A DNA stretch of 64,000 nucleotides from Luteolibacter ambystomatis. Lineage in GTDB: Bacteria; Verrucomicrobiota; Verrucomicrobiia; Verrucomicrobiales; Akkermansiaceae. A program made the position numbers and the translations under genes. Below are positions 53,780 through 63,198 of the stretch, piece by piece. Location: the NCBI RefSeq assembly GCF_018137965.1, contig NZ_CP073100.1, forward strand, positions 930,001 through 994,000. Reading direction: 5' to 3'. The notes beneath the pieces are model-generated. The model made no database searches and was not told the DNA's origin. It saw nothing but the letters and a program-made list of their open reading frames with translations. Each line of letters opens with the position of its first letter. Position 1 is the first letter of the stretch.

Positions 53780-55096
53780 ATGCGGTCACTCCTTGTCCTG
53801 GGCCTGTCAATGTCCGGCGTGATGGCGCAGACCGAGTCCTTCGTCGGATATGAATCCGGCCACCAAACGGATAACAACCCGTACGTCGGAGTGAAGGAGC
53901 CGAGGCCCGAAAGCACGACGGCGAGCCAGAACTACGCCCGTTCGGGCTCCTGGTCCCTGAGGAGCGAATTGAACTATGGGGAAACCACGACCGATGTGGG
54001 CATCCGCTCCGAGTGCAACCAGCATGGGATGCCGAGCAGCACCGGGAGCTGGACCTCCATCATCCAGCGAGGGGTGCGGCGCTTCTATGGCTTCTCCGTT
54101 CTGTTGGACCCCCAGCCCGGCAACTACGAGTTCGACAATACCAGCGAGGTGATCATGCAGCAGAAGCATCCCGGGGGAGATGCCCTGTTCCAACTCCTGA
54201 CCGATGACGGCATGTTCAAGTGCTGGACGGAGAATCACGATGGCATCCGCCGCCGGACGAATATCGCGCCCTACCAGCGGGGGATCTGGTACGACTTCGT
54301 GTTCGAACACCTCCCGTCCTACATGGGTAGCGGGGAAATGCGGCTTTATTACAAGAAGGCGACCGACACCACCTATATCAAGTGCATGGAGTGGGTTGGG
54401 CCCACCCTGTCCATGGACAGGGACTGCTATTGGAAGTGGGGCATGTACAAGGCCAACTGGTCTTCGCCAACCGCGAGCACCAAGCGGGTGATCTATCATG
54501 ACAATCTCAAGGTCGGTAAGACCTTTGTGGAAGCGGATCCCTCCCTCGTGCTGCCTCCGGGTTGGAGTGGCAAGGACATTGGCTCTCCGACGTTGGGGGG
54601 ATTCGGGAGGGAGAGCAGCGGCACCTACATCCTCAGCGGATCGGGCAGCGGATTGGATTCGACCAGCGATGGTTTCTTTTTCGCCTCCCAGACACTCAGC
54701 GGGGATGGCGAGATCAAAGCCCGGCTGGTGAACATGGGCACCAATGGCAACCCGCTGGCGGGGGTGATGGTGAGGGAAACCTCCGCTACGGGATCGAAGT
54801 ACTATTTCTGCGGTCGCAACACGGCAGGAACCATGCATTCCAAGTGGCGCGGCAGCACCGGAGGCTCCGTGTCCACGACCGTTGTGGGAACGGATGCGAC
54901 GCCGGTATGGGTCCGGATCACGCGCGTCGGGGACACGCTGACGGCCTATAAGAGCACGAATGGCACGACATGGTCCACGATCTCCACACACACGGTTGCG
55001 ATGGCGGGTGAAATCTCCATCGGCCTGGTTTCCACCAGCCGCAATGCGAATGTGACGGCTGAGGCGACCTTCGACAACGTCTCCGTGGTGCCGTGA
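53780..55096 (+). CDS. Secreted polysaccharide lyase (heparin lyase I/PL20-like)
   Basis: This 438-residue protein has a signal peptide (1-16, MRSLLVLGLSMSGVMA) and two parts. The first (about 20-255) matches heparin lyase I/PL20 glucuronan-lyase-type beta-jelly rolls: SGSWSLRSELNYGETTTDVG, SEVIMQQKHPGGD (acidic-substrate cleft), RGIWYDFVFEHLPS and RVIYHDNLKVGKTF at its end. The second (about 260-438) is a concanavalin-like module (GLDSTSDGFFFASQTLSGDG, GVMVRETSATGSKYYF), as in DUF1349-type domains. It should depolymerise uronic-acid polysaccharides. The start chosen opens the signal. Confidence 0.82.
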   Translation: MRSLLVLGLSMSGVMAQTESFVGYESGHQTDNNPYVGVKEPRPESTTASQNYARSGSWSLRSELNYGETTTDVGIRSECNQHGMPSSTGSWTSIIQRGVRRFYGFSVLLDPQPGNYEFDNTSEVIMQQKHPGGDALFQLLTDDGMFKCWTENHDGIRRRTNIAPYQRGIWYDFVFEHLPSYMGSGEMRLYYKKATDTTYIKCMEWVGPTLSMDRDCYWKWGMYKANWSSPTASTKRVIYHDNLKVGKTFVEADPSLVLPPGWSGKDIGSPTLGGFGRESSGTYILSGSGSGLDSTSDGFFFASQTLSGDGEIKARLVNMGTNGNPLAGVMVRETSATGSKYYFCGRNTAGTMHSKWRGSTGGSVSTTVVGTDATPVWVRITRVGDTLTAYKSTNGTTWSTISTHTVAMAGEISIGLVSTSRNANVTAEATFDNVSVVP

Positions 55097-55139
55097 GGGC
55101 CAGGGCACACATGCCCGGATCAAATACGAGGAGACAAAC

Positions 55140-55165
55140 AAGCCCGCCGTTTCCGGCGGGCTTTG
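55140..55165. terminator. Strong bidirectional terminator
   Basis: AAGCCCGCCG-TTTC-CGGCGGGCTT has a 10-bp perfect stem, with a T-run on the right and A-run on the left. It lies between the lyase stop and the convergent rpoD stop. Confidence 0.9.
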
Positions 55166-55180
55166 AAAGGGGAGCCTGGC

Positions 55181-57286
55181 TTACGCTCCCGGCAGCTCGA
55201 TGAATCCTTCGAGCTTCCGGATACGGGTGGGGTGGCGCATTTTGCGGAGGGCCTTGGCCTCGATCTGGCGGATACGCTCGCGGGTGACCTGGAACTGGCG
55301 GCCCACTTCCTCAAGCGTGCGGCTGTAGCCGTCCTTGAGGCCGAAGCGCTGCTCGAGCACTTCGCGCTCGCGCTCGGTGAGGGTGTCGAGGACGTCCTTG
55401 ATCTTCTCCTTGAGCATCGAGAAGCCGGCTTCCTCCATCGGGTTGTCGGCGGTCTTGTCCTCGATGAAGTCACCGAAGGAGGTGTCGTCCGAGTCACCGA
55501 CGGGGGCCTGCAGCGAGATCGGCTGCTGGGCCATCTTGAGCACGGCGCGGACACGCTCGACGGGAAGGTGGATTTCCTCGGCGATTTCCTCCGGGGAAGG
55601 CTCGCGGCCGTATTCCTGGACCAACTGCTTTTGCACGCGCATCAGCTTGTTGATCGTCTCGATCATGTGGACCGGGATGCGGATCGTGCGGGCCTGGTCC
55701 GCGATGGAGCGGGTGATGGCTTGGCGGATCCACCAGGTGGCGTAGGTCGAGAACTTGTAGCCGCGGCGGTATTCGAATTTCTCCACCGCTTTCATGAGGC
55801 CCATGTTGCCTTCCTGGATCAGGTCGAGGAAGGAGAGGCCGCGGTTGGTGTATTTCTTCGCGATGGAAATGACGAGTCGCAGGTTGGCCTCGACCATCTC
55901 GGTCTTCGCCTTGAGCGCTTCCTTCAGCCAGTGGCGGAGGCGCTTGTTGGTCTCATCGAAGTCCTCGGCGGTGTGCCACACCTTCTGCTGGAGCTCGCGG
56001 AGCTTGGTCTGGAATTCCTTGTCCTCCGGATCGACCTGGAGCTTGCGGTTGTACTTCCAGAAGAGCTGCTGGTATTCCTCCACAAGCTCGCAGAAGTCCT
56101 CGGTGACCTTCTGCTTGAAGTAGAAGCGGGTGTAGAGGCGGTGGAGCGTTTGGAGGTTCTTGGCGAAATCATCGTCCAGCTTCTTCTTGCCGCGCGGGTT
56201 CTTGGCGGAGAGCTGGCGGAAGATCTCGTCGTTCTCCTCATGGAGCTGCTTGAGCTGGTCGCACTGCTTCGGCAGGATCTTCATGTAGCGCTCGCGGGAC
56301 TCGATCTTCTTGTCGAGGATCACGCGGTCGAAGCGTTCCTTGCCCTTGTTGAGTTTGTCGGCGAGTTCCAGGTAGCACTCGGCGGTGAAGCCGAAGAGGT
56401 GGAGCTGCTTGGCGACTTCAATTTCGGCGTCTTCGATGCGCTTGGAGATTTCAACTTCCTGCTCGCGGGTCAGCAGCGGGACCTGGCCCATCTGCTTGAG
56501 ATACATGCGGACCGGGTCATCGAGGATGTCCAGCTTCTGGTCGGCCTTTACATCCTCCTCGTCGTTGTCGCTGTCATCGCGCTTCTTGTCCTTGTAGCGG
56601 TCGACCTCGGAGGCGTCGATGATATCGAACTCCATGTTGCGGAGACGCTCCATGATCGCCTCCACATCCTCCGGATCGACGAGGTCGTTCGGGAGGATTT
56701 CGTTGATGTCATCGTAGGTGAGGTATTCCTGCTCCTTGGCCAGCTTGATGAGCTCGCGGATCTTTTCCTGGATCTCGGGAGTGTCGATGCGGCGCTTGGA
56801 GCTCTCGGACTGCGTGGAGACCGGCTTCTCGGCGGCGGGTGCGTCGGCGGCGCCCTTGGTGGCCTTCGATTCCGGCTTGGCGGAGGACTTGGAAACGGGT
56901 TTGGCGGCGGCTTTCGGCTCCGGTTTGGCCGGGGCTTTGGCAGCGGCCTTCGGCTCGGGCTTGGAGGGAGCCTTCGCCGGAGCGGGCTTCTTCACTTCCT
57001 TGGTGGGGGCCTTCGCGGGAGCAGCCTTGGCTTTCGGAGCCGCCTTGGGTGCCGGTTTGGCCGGAGCCTTGGGAGCGGCTTTCGGGGCGGGCTTCGCGGG
57101 AGCCTTTGGCGCGGCTTTCGGAGCCGCCTTGGGTGCCGGTTTGGCCGGGGCCTTCGGGGCCGCCTTCGGAGCGGGCTTGGCGGGGGCTTTCGGGGCAGGC
57201 TTCTTGGCCGCGGGTTTCGACTTCGCGGGCGCCGGCGCTTTGGCTTTCGCTGCGGGCTTCTTGGACGGGGCTGTCTTTTTCGCCAT
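55181..57286 (-). CDS. rpoD: RNA polymerase primary sigma factor RpoD with Ala/Lys/Pro-rich tail
   Basis: This 701-residue protein has an N-terminal 1-165 region that is low complexity: Ala, Lys and Pro in repeats like [13 protein letters not shown] complete sigma-70 follows: region 1.1 ([20 protein letters not shown]), region 1.2 ([20 protein letters not shown]), a non-conserved helical insert, region 2 ([20 protein letters not shown], then [18 protein letters not shown]) and region 4 ([20 protein letters not shown]). This is the housekeeping promoter-recognition factor. The basic tail is like histone H1 or Hc1 and is unusual for a sigma factor. Confidence 0.95.
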   Translation of the reverse strand: MAKKTAPSKKPAAKAKAPAPAKSKPAAKKPAPKAPAKPAPKAAPKAPAKPAPKAAPKAAPKAPAKPAPKAAPKAPAKPAPKAAPKAKAAPAKAPTKEVKKPAPAKAPSKPEPKAAAKAPAKPEPKAAAKPVSKSSAKPESKATKGAADAPAAEKPVSTQSESSKRRIDTPEIQEKIRELIKLAKEQEYLTYDDINEILPNDLVDPEDVEAIMERLRNMEFDIIDASEVDRYKDKKRDDSDNDEEDVKADQKLDILDDPVRMYLKQMGQVPLLTREQEVEISKRIEDAEIEVAKQLHLFGFTAECYLELADKLNKGKERFDRVILDKKIESRERYMKILPKQCDQLKQLHEENDEIFRQLSAKNPRGKKKLDDDFAKNLQTLHRLYTRFYFKQKVTEDFCELVEEYQQLFWKYNRKLQVDPEDKEFQTKLRELQQKVWHTAEDFDETNKRLRHWLKEALKAKTEMVEANLRLVISIAKKYTNRGLSFLDLIQEGNMGLMKAVEKFEYRRGYKFSTYATWWIRQAITRSIADQARTIRIPVHMIETINKLMRVQKQLVQEYGREPSPEEIAEEIHLPVERVRAVLKMAQQPISLQAPVGDSDDTSFGDFIEDKTADNPMEEAGFSMLKEKIKDVLDTLTEREREVLEQRFGLKDGYSRTLEEVGRQFQVTRERIRQIEAKALRKMRHPTRIRKLEGFIELPGA
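57035..57190 (-). repeat. 36-bp coding tandem repeat in rpoD
   Basis: Four imperfect copies of a 12-codon unit ([12 protein letters not shown]) encode residues 33-84. It is a coding repeat that can expand or contract in frame, not a CRISPR or satellite. Confidence 0.8.
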
Positions 57287-57515
57287 GGTGGAAGGCTGGA
57301 AGGCTGGGAAAATGGACCGTTAGGACGGGAAATCAGGGCACAATCCGACTATTATAGCACAACAGGGGGTACCCGCTGCGGGCGCGAATGATGCGTCGCA
57401 ACCTCAACCCGTCAAGGTTTTGTTTCATAGAACCTTTCGGGCATCTGGTGGAAGCTCTTTCGGTGCCGGAACCATGTGGATTTTTGAATAAACACCGGAA
57501 CTGGAAACCGGTTGC

Positions 57516-59060
57516 TTACTCAACCCGGGAAAGCTGCGGAATACCCCGCTGCACGAGTTGCTCGTCCACGGCGGTGGAGGCCGCCTCATCCAGGTAAACG
57601 GTGAAGTTTTCCTCGTCGAATTCGATCGAGTGGAGGCCGCCCTTGTTGCCCTTGAAGGCTTCCACCAGCGACTTCATGTCCCGGATGTCCTTCCCGTTCA
57701 CCTTGCGGACGATGAGATTGCGGAGCGGCTCGTAGCCAATGGTGGCCGGGGTGGCGATGACGCCGCTGAGAAAGACGATGTGATCGGCCTTGTTTTCGTA
57801 TTTCTCCGGGTTTTCGTAGGCGTCCAGCAGGTTGAGTGGCGCGCGGGAGTGCCAATCCTCGCCGAAGGACTCCAGCAGGGGCTTGGTGAGCTCCTGGAAA
57901 ATGAGGCCGCCCTTGACGAGATACTGCGGAGCCTTGCCGAAGGTGTAGGCTGGTACGAGGCGCTTCGTATCATCGGACAGGTTCAGGGTGACATCGAGGT
58001 GGAGCGGCTTGCCCTCGCGCAGCAGCGAGAGCTTCACCACGTCCCCGGTATTCTTTTCACCACGAACGAGATGGCTCCAGAAGAGGCTGCCGTACACCGG
58101 GTGTTCGTAGTAGCCGCGGCGGTCGATCTTGTGATCCTCCACGGCCAGCAGCACGTCGCCTTTCTTGATCCCTGCGGTGGCCGCCGAGCTGTCCTTGCGG
58201 ACAGAGGTGATGTAGAGGCCGCCCTGGTCGTCCGGGATCTGGAGCCACTTGCGGAACGATGGATCTTCCGTGCGGGCGGTGTTGATGCCGAGGCTGGGGA
58301 AGCCGGCGTATTTGCCACTGCCGGCGGACTTGAGGAAACGGGTGAGGATGCTCGTGGAGATCACATCACTGAGCTGGTCCTTCGAATTGTAACTGGCGAG
58401 CAGGCCCGTCAGTTCGCCGTGGCGGAGGACCGGCAGGGAAAAGCTGCTGGCCGCGCTCTGCATCGAGGCCTTCACCTGGAACGTCAGAAAGAACTGTCCC
58501 TCCAGGAAATTCGAGATGATGTCCACTCCCTGGAGCATGCCGGGTGTGATCAGCGGCATGCCGCTTTCCTCAACCTGGAGAATGTCCAGAGAATCGCCGA
58601 TCCGCGGCGCATCCCCGATGTGGAGCGGGCGTGTGCCTTTGAAAAACTCCTCGGACTTCGATTCATCCTCCGGCGCGAGCAGGGCGAGATTGGCCTCGTA
58701 GTCGACCGCCACCACCTTGGCGGGAACCAACCGGGTGCCATCGGTGGACTCGAACTCCAGATAGGTCGCGTCCGCCACCAGTTCGCTGGTGGTGAGGACC
58801 TGGCCCTTGGCAACGATGGGTCCGAGAGCGCGGCGGCGGCCGGGTGGGTTCTTGTCCCATGGCTGGCCGGCGCTCCAGCCCTGCTGGGTGGAGTTGATGC
58901 GGACCACGGACTGCTTCAGCTCGGGTGCGGGTTCGACCGGAGCTGTCGGCACGGCCACCGCTGCGGGCGGCTTGGATTCCGCGGCGGCGACGGCGGTCAC
59001 CTGTTTCGAATCGCAGGCGGTGAGAGCCAGCGAAAGCAGGAGAAGGGCGGAGCGTTTCAT
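57516..59060 (-). CDS. Catalytically degenerate HtrA/Deg-like PDZ lipoprotein
   Basis: This 514-residue protein has a lipoprotein signal (MKRSALLLLSLALTAC, Cys16). The trypsin-like fold is recognisable by alignment with the adjacent active paralogue, but all three catalytic positions are changed: LTTSELV for LTNAHV (His to Glu), YEANLALL for HDCDLALL (Asp to Asn) and SSFSLPVL in place of GNSGGPVV (Ser to Phe). A PDZ-like domain follows (GLYITSVRKDSSAATAGIKK, then GDVLLAVEDHK), then a second PDZ-like segment (YEPLRNLIVRKVNGKDIRDM). It is probably a scaffold or regulator of the protease. It lies 58 bp downstream of that gene. Confidence 0.88.
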   Translation of the reverse strand: MKRSALLLLSLALTACDSKQVTAVAAAESKPPAAVAVPTAPVEPAPELKQSVVRINSTQQGWSAGQPWDKNPPGRRRALGPIVAKGQVLTTSELVADATYLEFESTDGTRLVPAKVVAVDYEANLALLAPEDESKSEEFFKGTRPLHIGDAPRIGDSLDILQVEESGMPLITPGMLQGVDIISNFLEGQFFLTFQVKASMQSAASSFSLPVLRHGELTGLLASYNSKDQLSDVISTSILTRFLKSAGSGKYAGFPSLGINTARTEDPSFRKWLQIPDDQGGLYITSVRKDSSAATAGIKKGDVLLAVEDHKIDRRGYYEHPVYGSLFWSHLVRGEKNTGDVVKLSLLREGKPLHLDVTLNLSDDTKRLVPAYTFGKAPQYLVKGGLIFQELTKPLLESFGEDWHSRAPLNLLDAYENPEKYENKADHIVFLSGVIATPATIGYEPLRNLIVRKVNGKDIRDMKSLVEAFKGNKGGLHSIEFDEENFTVYLDEAASTAVDEQLVQRGIPQLSRVE

Positions 59061-59118
59061 GGAAAACGGAAGCGAAAGCGGGTGAAGGATGGAAAGGGGA
59101 TGCTGCCTCGAGCTCATC

Positions 59119-60579
59119 TTATTCTTCATCGAGGCGGGACAGGCGCTTGATGCCGTAGCCGAGCTGGATGCGTTTGTTGGCGGCCTCGATTTCCGCGGAG
59201 GGAATCACCACGGGGCGATCCGAGCCGAAGAGATCGATGACGAAGAACTCCGGCTTTTGTTCGGGGTTCAGCAATTCGTTGGCGTGCTTGAGGCTCTTCA
59301 CCTCCACGCCGTTGATTTTGTCCACGGCGAAGCCCGTGAACTCGTCCATCTGGCTGGTGAGAGGATCGCTCTCGATGCGGGTGAGCACGACGATGTCATC
59401 GCGCTTCTGGAAGCCGCCCTTCGGCACGTAGTCGGCGAATAGGCGTCGGACGTTGATGTCATCCAGCTTGGTCGAGCGCAGCAGGTTGGTGTCCAGCGGT
59501 TGGAAGACGAGACCGGCGAAGACGATGTAGCGAGGCTTCTTCTCATACTGCACGGCATACATGCGGGCCTGTGGCAGCGGCTTGAGGGTGATCTCCACGT
59601 CGTTCGGTTTGCCATCGCGGAGGTAGCGCAGGGCGACCTTATCTCCGGAGAACTTGCGCTCGACGACTTCGTTCATGTTCACCTCTTCGCCATCGATGGT
59701 GACCATGCCGGCGCTGTCGACTTCCTTGCCATCGATGGCCAGCAGGATGTCGCCGGACTTCAGCACGCCATCACAGGAGCCGGTGGGCGTGACGGTGGAG
59801 ACGAGCACGCCATTGCCATCGTCCGGCAGATTGAAGGCTTTGCGCATGGCGGGGTTGAACAGCGGGAAATCCGCCACGCCGAGATCGGCATAGGAGTCGT
59901 AGCGGCCGTCCTCGATGTCCTTGAGGAAGCGTTTGATGACGGGAGTGGGGATGATGTAGCCGGTGTTGTCCGCCTGGCGGAGACCTTGGAAAGCCACGCC
60001 GACGACCTTGCCATCCTGCACCACCGGACCACCGGAGTTGCCGGGATTGATGGCCGCATCGATTTGGACGATCAGGTGCGAGTCCGCCTGTGAGTGGGAG
60101 TAGGTGCTGAAGTCGATGCGCGAAACCACGCCGCGGGTGACGGAGAGACGCTCGCCGCCGATGGGGTAGCCGATCACGCGGACCTGCGACTCCAGCGCGG
60201 GCACGTCACCGATGGAGAACACCGGCAGTTTTTCGAAATCCGAGAAATCCTCCACGGACAGCAGTGCGAGGTCGCAATCGTGGGCCACGAACTCGACCTT
60301 GGCCGCGTATTTCTTCGGGCTGCCGTAGATGTTCAGCAGGATCCGGCGCGAGTTCGAGATGACGTGGGCGTTGGTGAGGATCTTGTTTTTCCCGATGATG
60401 AAGCCGGAACCGATGCCGCCGCTGAAGCGACCGGAATTCCAAGGCGTGGAGTAGTCGGGGATTTGTGAGGCCACCTCGATCCGCACGACCGACTTGTATA
60501 TGCCGGATGGGGCGGATGGGGATTCCTGGGCGGAAGCGAGGGGCAGGGTGAGGGCGAGCGCGAGTAACCAAGACCGCAT
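59119..60579 (-). CDS. HtrA/Deg-type serine protease with PDZ domains
   Basis: This 486-residue protein has a signal peptide (1-18, ending PLASA). The trypsin-like domain has an intact catalytic triad: His72 (LTNAHVIS), Asp103 (HDCDLALLSVED) and Ser182 (INPGNSGGPVVQDG). PDZ1 (about 240-330, GNGVLVSTVTPTGSCDGVLK, then SGDILLAIDGKEV) and a second PDZ-like part (about 385-460, DIVVLTRIESDPLTSQMDEF) follow. It degrades or chaperones misfolded envelope proteins. Length and C-terminal half resemble plant-type Deg9 more than E. coli DegP. It is upstream of the degenerate paralogue. Confidence 0.93.
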   Translation of the reverse strand: MRSWLLALALTLPLASAQESPSAPSGIYKSVVRIEVASQIPDYSTPWNSGRFSGGIGSGFIIGKNKILTNAHVISNSRRILLNIYGSPKKYAAKVEFVAHDCDLALLSVEDFSDFEKLPVFSIGDVPALESQVRVIGYPIGGERLSVTRGVVSRIDFSTYSHSQADSHLIVQIDAAINPGNSGGPVVQDGKVVGVAFQGLRQADNTGYIIPTPVIKRFLKDIEDGRYDSYADLGVADFPLFNPAMRKAFNLPDDGNGVLVSTVTPTGSCDGVLKSGDILLAIDGKEVDSAGMVTIDGEEVNMNEVVERKFSGDKVALRYLRDGKPNDVEITLKPLPQARMYAVQYEKKPRYIVFAGLVFQPLDTNLLRSTKLDDINVRRLFADYVPKGGFQKRDDIVVLTRIESDPLTSQMDEFTGFAVDKINGVEVKSLKHANELLNPEQKPEFFVIDLFGSDRPVVIPSAEIEAANKRIQLGYGIKRLSRLDEE

Positions 60580-60720
60580 GACCGGCAAGGCTAGGGGGAA
60601 AACCGGTTCCCGCAAGGGAGGAAACGGCGGGACGGTGCTTTCTCAGGAAGCCCGGGGCGCGGGTTTAGCCTTCCCATGCCGCGGATACGGGCTCACGCTG
60701 GCGCCGGAACGGCAACAGTC

Positions 60721-62214
60721 ATGAGCAGCAAGAAGAAGGTCAACGAGAGTCCAGACGCGGTTTTGGTAGGAGCGGGAATCATGAGCGCCACGCTGGGTGT
60801 TCTGCTCAAAGAACTCCGGCCGGACATGACCCTCGTGATCCTCGAAGGCCTCAGTGAGGTGGCCCAGGAAAGCTCCAGCGCCTGGAACAACGCCGGCACC
60901 GGCCACGCCGCGCTCTGCGAGCTGAACTACACGCCGGAGAAAAAGGACGGCTCGATCGACGTCTCGAAGGCGATCCAGATCAACGAGTCCTTCGAGCTTT
61001 CCAAGCAACTCTGGGCCTCGCTGGTCCAGCGCGGCACCCTCGGCCGGGCGGGCGGATTCCTGACCCGCGTGCCGCACCTGAGCTTCGTCCACGGCAGGAA
61101 GAACGTGGAGTACCTGCGCAAGCGCCATGAGGCGCTGAAGGACCATCCGTTCTTCCGTGAGATGGAGTTCACCGAGGACCCGGCGACGATGGCGGAATGG
61201 ATGCCGCTGATCATGCAGGACCGCGATCCCAAGGAGCCGGTGGCGGCGACCCGCGTGGAGTCCGGCACCGACGTCGACTTCGGCGCGTTGACCAAGGCGA
61301 TGATCGAGCACCTCAAGAAGCTGCCCGGTGTGACGGTTCATACCGGTCATCAGGTGGCGAACGTCTATCGCAGCGGGGACGACTGGACCGTGGAGGCGGA
61401 GCCGGATTTCGCGCCGCGCTACTCGTTGCGCACCAAATTTGTCTTCCTCGGTGCGGGTGGTGGCGCGCTGCCGCTCCTGCAGATGTCCGGCATTCCGGAA
61501 GGGAAGGGCTTCGGCGGCTTCCCGGTCAGCGGCCAGTGGCTGCGCTGCGACAATCCGGAGCTGGTGGACCGCCACTTTGCCAAGGTCTATGGCAAGGCCT
61601 CCGTCGGCGCACCGCCGATGTCCGTGCCGCACCTCGATACCCGCATCATCAACGGCAAACGCTCGCTGCTGTTCGGGCCGTATGCCGGATTCACGACGAA
61701 GTATCTCAAGAGCGGTTCGTTGCTCGACCTGCCGATGTCGTTCCGCCCGGACAATTTCATCCCGATGGTGGCCGCCGGTCTCGCGAACTTCGATCTCACC
61801 AAGTATCTCATCGGCCAGGTGATCCAGTCGCCCGAAGAGCGTCTTGAGGCGCTCAAGGAATTCGTGCCGGATGCGAAGATGGAGGACTGGCATCTCGCGT
61901 ATGCCGGCCAGCGCGTGCAGATCATCAAGAAGGACAAGAAGAAGGGCGGCATCCTCCAGTTCGGCACCGAGGTGGTGTCCGCAGAGGACGGTTCCATCGC
62001 CGCGCTGCTGGGTGCTTCACCCGGAGCCTCCACCGCGGTGGGCATCATGCTCCAGCTCATCGGCAAGTGCTTCCCGGAGGAGATGAAGTCGCAGGAGTGG
62101 ACGGACAAGCTGAAGGCGCTGATCCCGGCCTACGGTGAATCCATGGCCGGGAATCCGGAGCTCTACCGCCAGACCCGCGCGTGGACCGCGGAGGTGCTGG
62201 GGTTGAAGGTGTGA
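60721..62214 (+). CDS. mqo: Malate:quinone oxidoreductase
   Basis: This 497-residue FAD-dependent membrane-associated enzyme oxidises malate to oxaloacetate with quinone as acceptor, serving the TCA cycle. The FAD motif is DAVLVGAGIMSATLGVLL. Family blocks include SSSAWNNAGTGHAALCELNY, SFVHGRKNVEYLRKRHEALK, DVDFGALTKAMI, FLGAGGGALPLLQ, GFPVSGQWLRC and GASPGASTAV near the end. Length matches the family. It is divergent from the Deg protease gene (about 141 bp). The start MSSKKKVNES is normal; a 15-residue upstream extension is unlikely. Confidence 0.96.
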   Translation: MSSKKKVNESPDAVLVGAGIMSATLGVLLKELRPDMTLVILEGLSEVAQESSSAWNNAGTGHAALCELNYTPEKKDGSIDVSKAIQINESFELSKQLWASLVQRGTLGRAGGFLTRVPHLSFVHGRKNVEYLRKRHEALKDHPFFREMEFTEDPATMAEWMPLIMQDRDPKEPVAATRVESGTDVDFGALTKAMIEHLKKLPGVTVHTGHQVANVYRSGDDWTVEAEPDFAPRYSLRTKFVFLGAGGGALPLLQMSGIPEGKGFGGFPVSGQWLRCDNPELVDRHFAKVYGKASVGAPPMSVPHLDTRIINGKRSLLFGPYAGFTTKYLKSGSLLDLPMSFRPDNFIPMVAAGLANFDLTKYLIGQVIQSPEERLEALKEFVPDAKMEDWHLAYAGQRVQIIKKDKKKGGILQFGTEVVSAEDGSIAALLGASPGASTAVGIMLQLIGKCFPEEMKSQEWTDKLKALIPAYGESMAGNPELYRQTRAWTAEVLGLKV

Positions 62215-62221
62215 TTTCTCC

Positions 62222-62389
62222 GGTAGCTGGAGTCGTAAGACTTCAGGCTGGGGAGATTTGCGCTTTTGCAGAGGATTTCAGTCTATGGGTAGCTTCCGCA
62301 TTGGCAAAGGCAGGAGGCGGGTGAACAATGGATATCGTGGGGTGGATGGAAGTCCGCCCCGTCTGAAGTCTTACTACTCCAGCTACTAC
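62222..62389. repeat. Family A inverted pair upstream of the RAYT gene
   Basis: A forward copy (GTAGCTGGAGTCGTAAGACT, then TCAGGCTGGGGA) and a reverse copy (CGTCTGAAGTCTTACTACTC, then CAGCTAC) face each other over about 105 bp, a composite of about 168 bp. The downstream unit has the same size and both spacers start near AGATTTGC. It is consistent with a BIME-like unit recognised by the neighbouring transposase. Confidence 0.85.
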
Positions 62390-62421
62390 GAAGAAGGGTT
62401 GCGCGACCTTATTTGCTAGTG

Positions 62422-63024
62422 ATGGCCCGCCTTTGTAGAGAAACTGCGAATATGTCCTTGAGGGAAGATCGTCCGGATTATCTCAAGCGTCTGTCGCGTG
62501 GTTGGTACAAGGGCAAGTCATGGGTTCACTGGACCATGGCGATGGAAGATCGGGCTATCGGTTGGCTCGATTCACGCATGCACCTGCAGGTGCGCGAACT
62601 GCTCGTTCACACCTCAGCCCGGCATCATGTGGTCTGTCCGCTTTACTGCCTGATGCCGGATCACGCGCATTTCCTGTGGGTGGGTTTGGGAGAGGAATGT
62701 GATCAGCTCAATGCTGCGAAGTTCTTCCGACAGCGGTGGAATGCTTTGTTGAAAGAGCGAGGCGTTCGCCTTCAAGAGCAGGCCTACGATCACGTGCTCG
62801 ATGAGAGCGAAAGAAATCCGGATGCCTTCGAGGATATCTGTCTGTATATCGCCCATAATCCGCAACGCGATAGCTTGGTGGGGAGTTGGCAGGACTGGGA
62901 GTTTCTCGGATCCGTCGTTGCAGGATTTCCGGATCTCAACCCGAGGGAGATCACCGCGTTCTGGCCGACGTTTTGGAAGATCCACAATCTCGAGACCAGC
63001 CGCCGGGCAAGGGATTCTTCGTAG
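62422..63024 (+). CDS. REP-associated tyrosine transposase (RAYT, Y1/HUH)
   Basis: This 200-residue protein has the transposase_17 hallmarks: LMPDHAHFLWVGLG with the metal-binding HAH (81-83) and the helix FEDICLYIAHNPQRDSLVG with the likely catalytic Tyr142. It matches RAYTs, which process REP hairpins by a 5'-phosphotyrosine mechanism. The gene is bracketed by inverted family A pairs, and its stop codon TAG is the first part of the downstream repeat. Start at MARLCRETAN, or 30 bp later at MSLREDRPDY. A basic region, RRARDSS, is at the C-terminus. The family is usually single-copy and vertically inherited. Confidence 0.9.
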   Translation: MARLCRETANMSLREDRPDYLKRLSRGWYKGKSWVHWTMAMEDRAIGWLDSRMHLQVRELLVHTSARHHVVCPLYCLMPDHAHFLWVGLGEECDQLNAAKFFRQRWNALLKERGVRLQEQAYDHVLDESERNPDAFEDICLYIAHNPQRDSLVGSWQDWEFLGSVVAGFPDLNPREITAFWPTFWKIHNLETSRRARDSS

Positions 63025-63188
63025 CTGGAGTCGTGAGACTTCAGGCGGGGAAGATTTGCTTATAGGCAAAGGCGTCCGTTTTTCACCTGCTTCCGGAGAG
63101 GTTTATCAGACGGGGATCGAGAGCAGACCAAACCCGCGGGATCTAGATGAACCCACCCAGCCCGAAGTCTCACGACTCCGGCTACGTG
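63021..63188. repeat. Family A inverted pair downstream of the RAYT gene
   Basis: Forward copy GTAGCTGGAGTCGTGAGACT (then TCAGGCGGGG) and reverse copy AGCCCGAAGTCTCACGACTC (then CGGCTACG), about 104 bp apart. Size and spacing equal the upstream unit. The first copy overlaps the last codon of the transposase gene. Confidence 0.85.
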
Positions 63189-63198
63189 GAGGAAGAGC

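Noticed and set aside
57035..57190. Regular repeats that might suggest a CRISPR array
   Set aside because: Units are coding, 36 bp, contiguous and without spacers.
55163..57391. A 742-codon plus-strand frame opposite rpoD
   Set aside because: Leu/Gly/Arg-rich shadow of the sigma factor gene and its Ala/Lys/Pro tail; the sigma motifs decide the strand.
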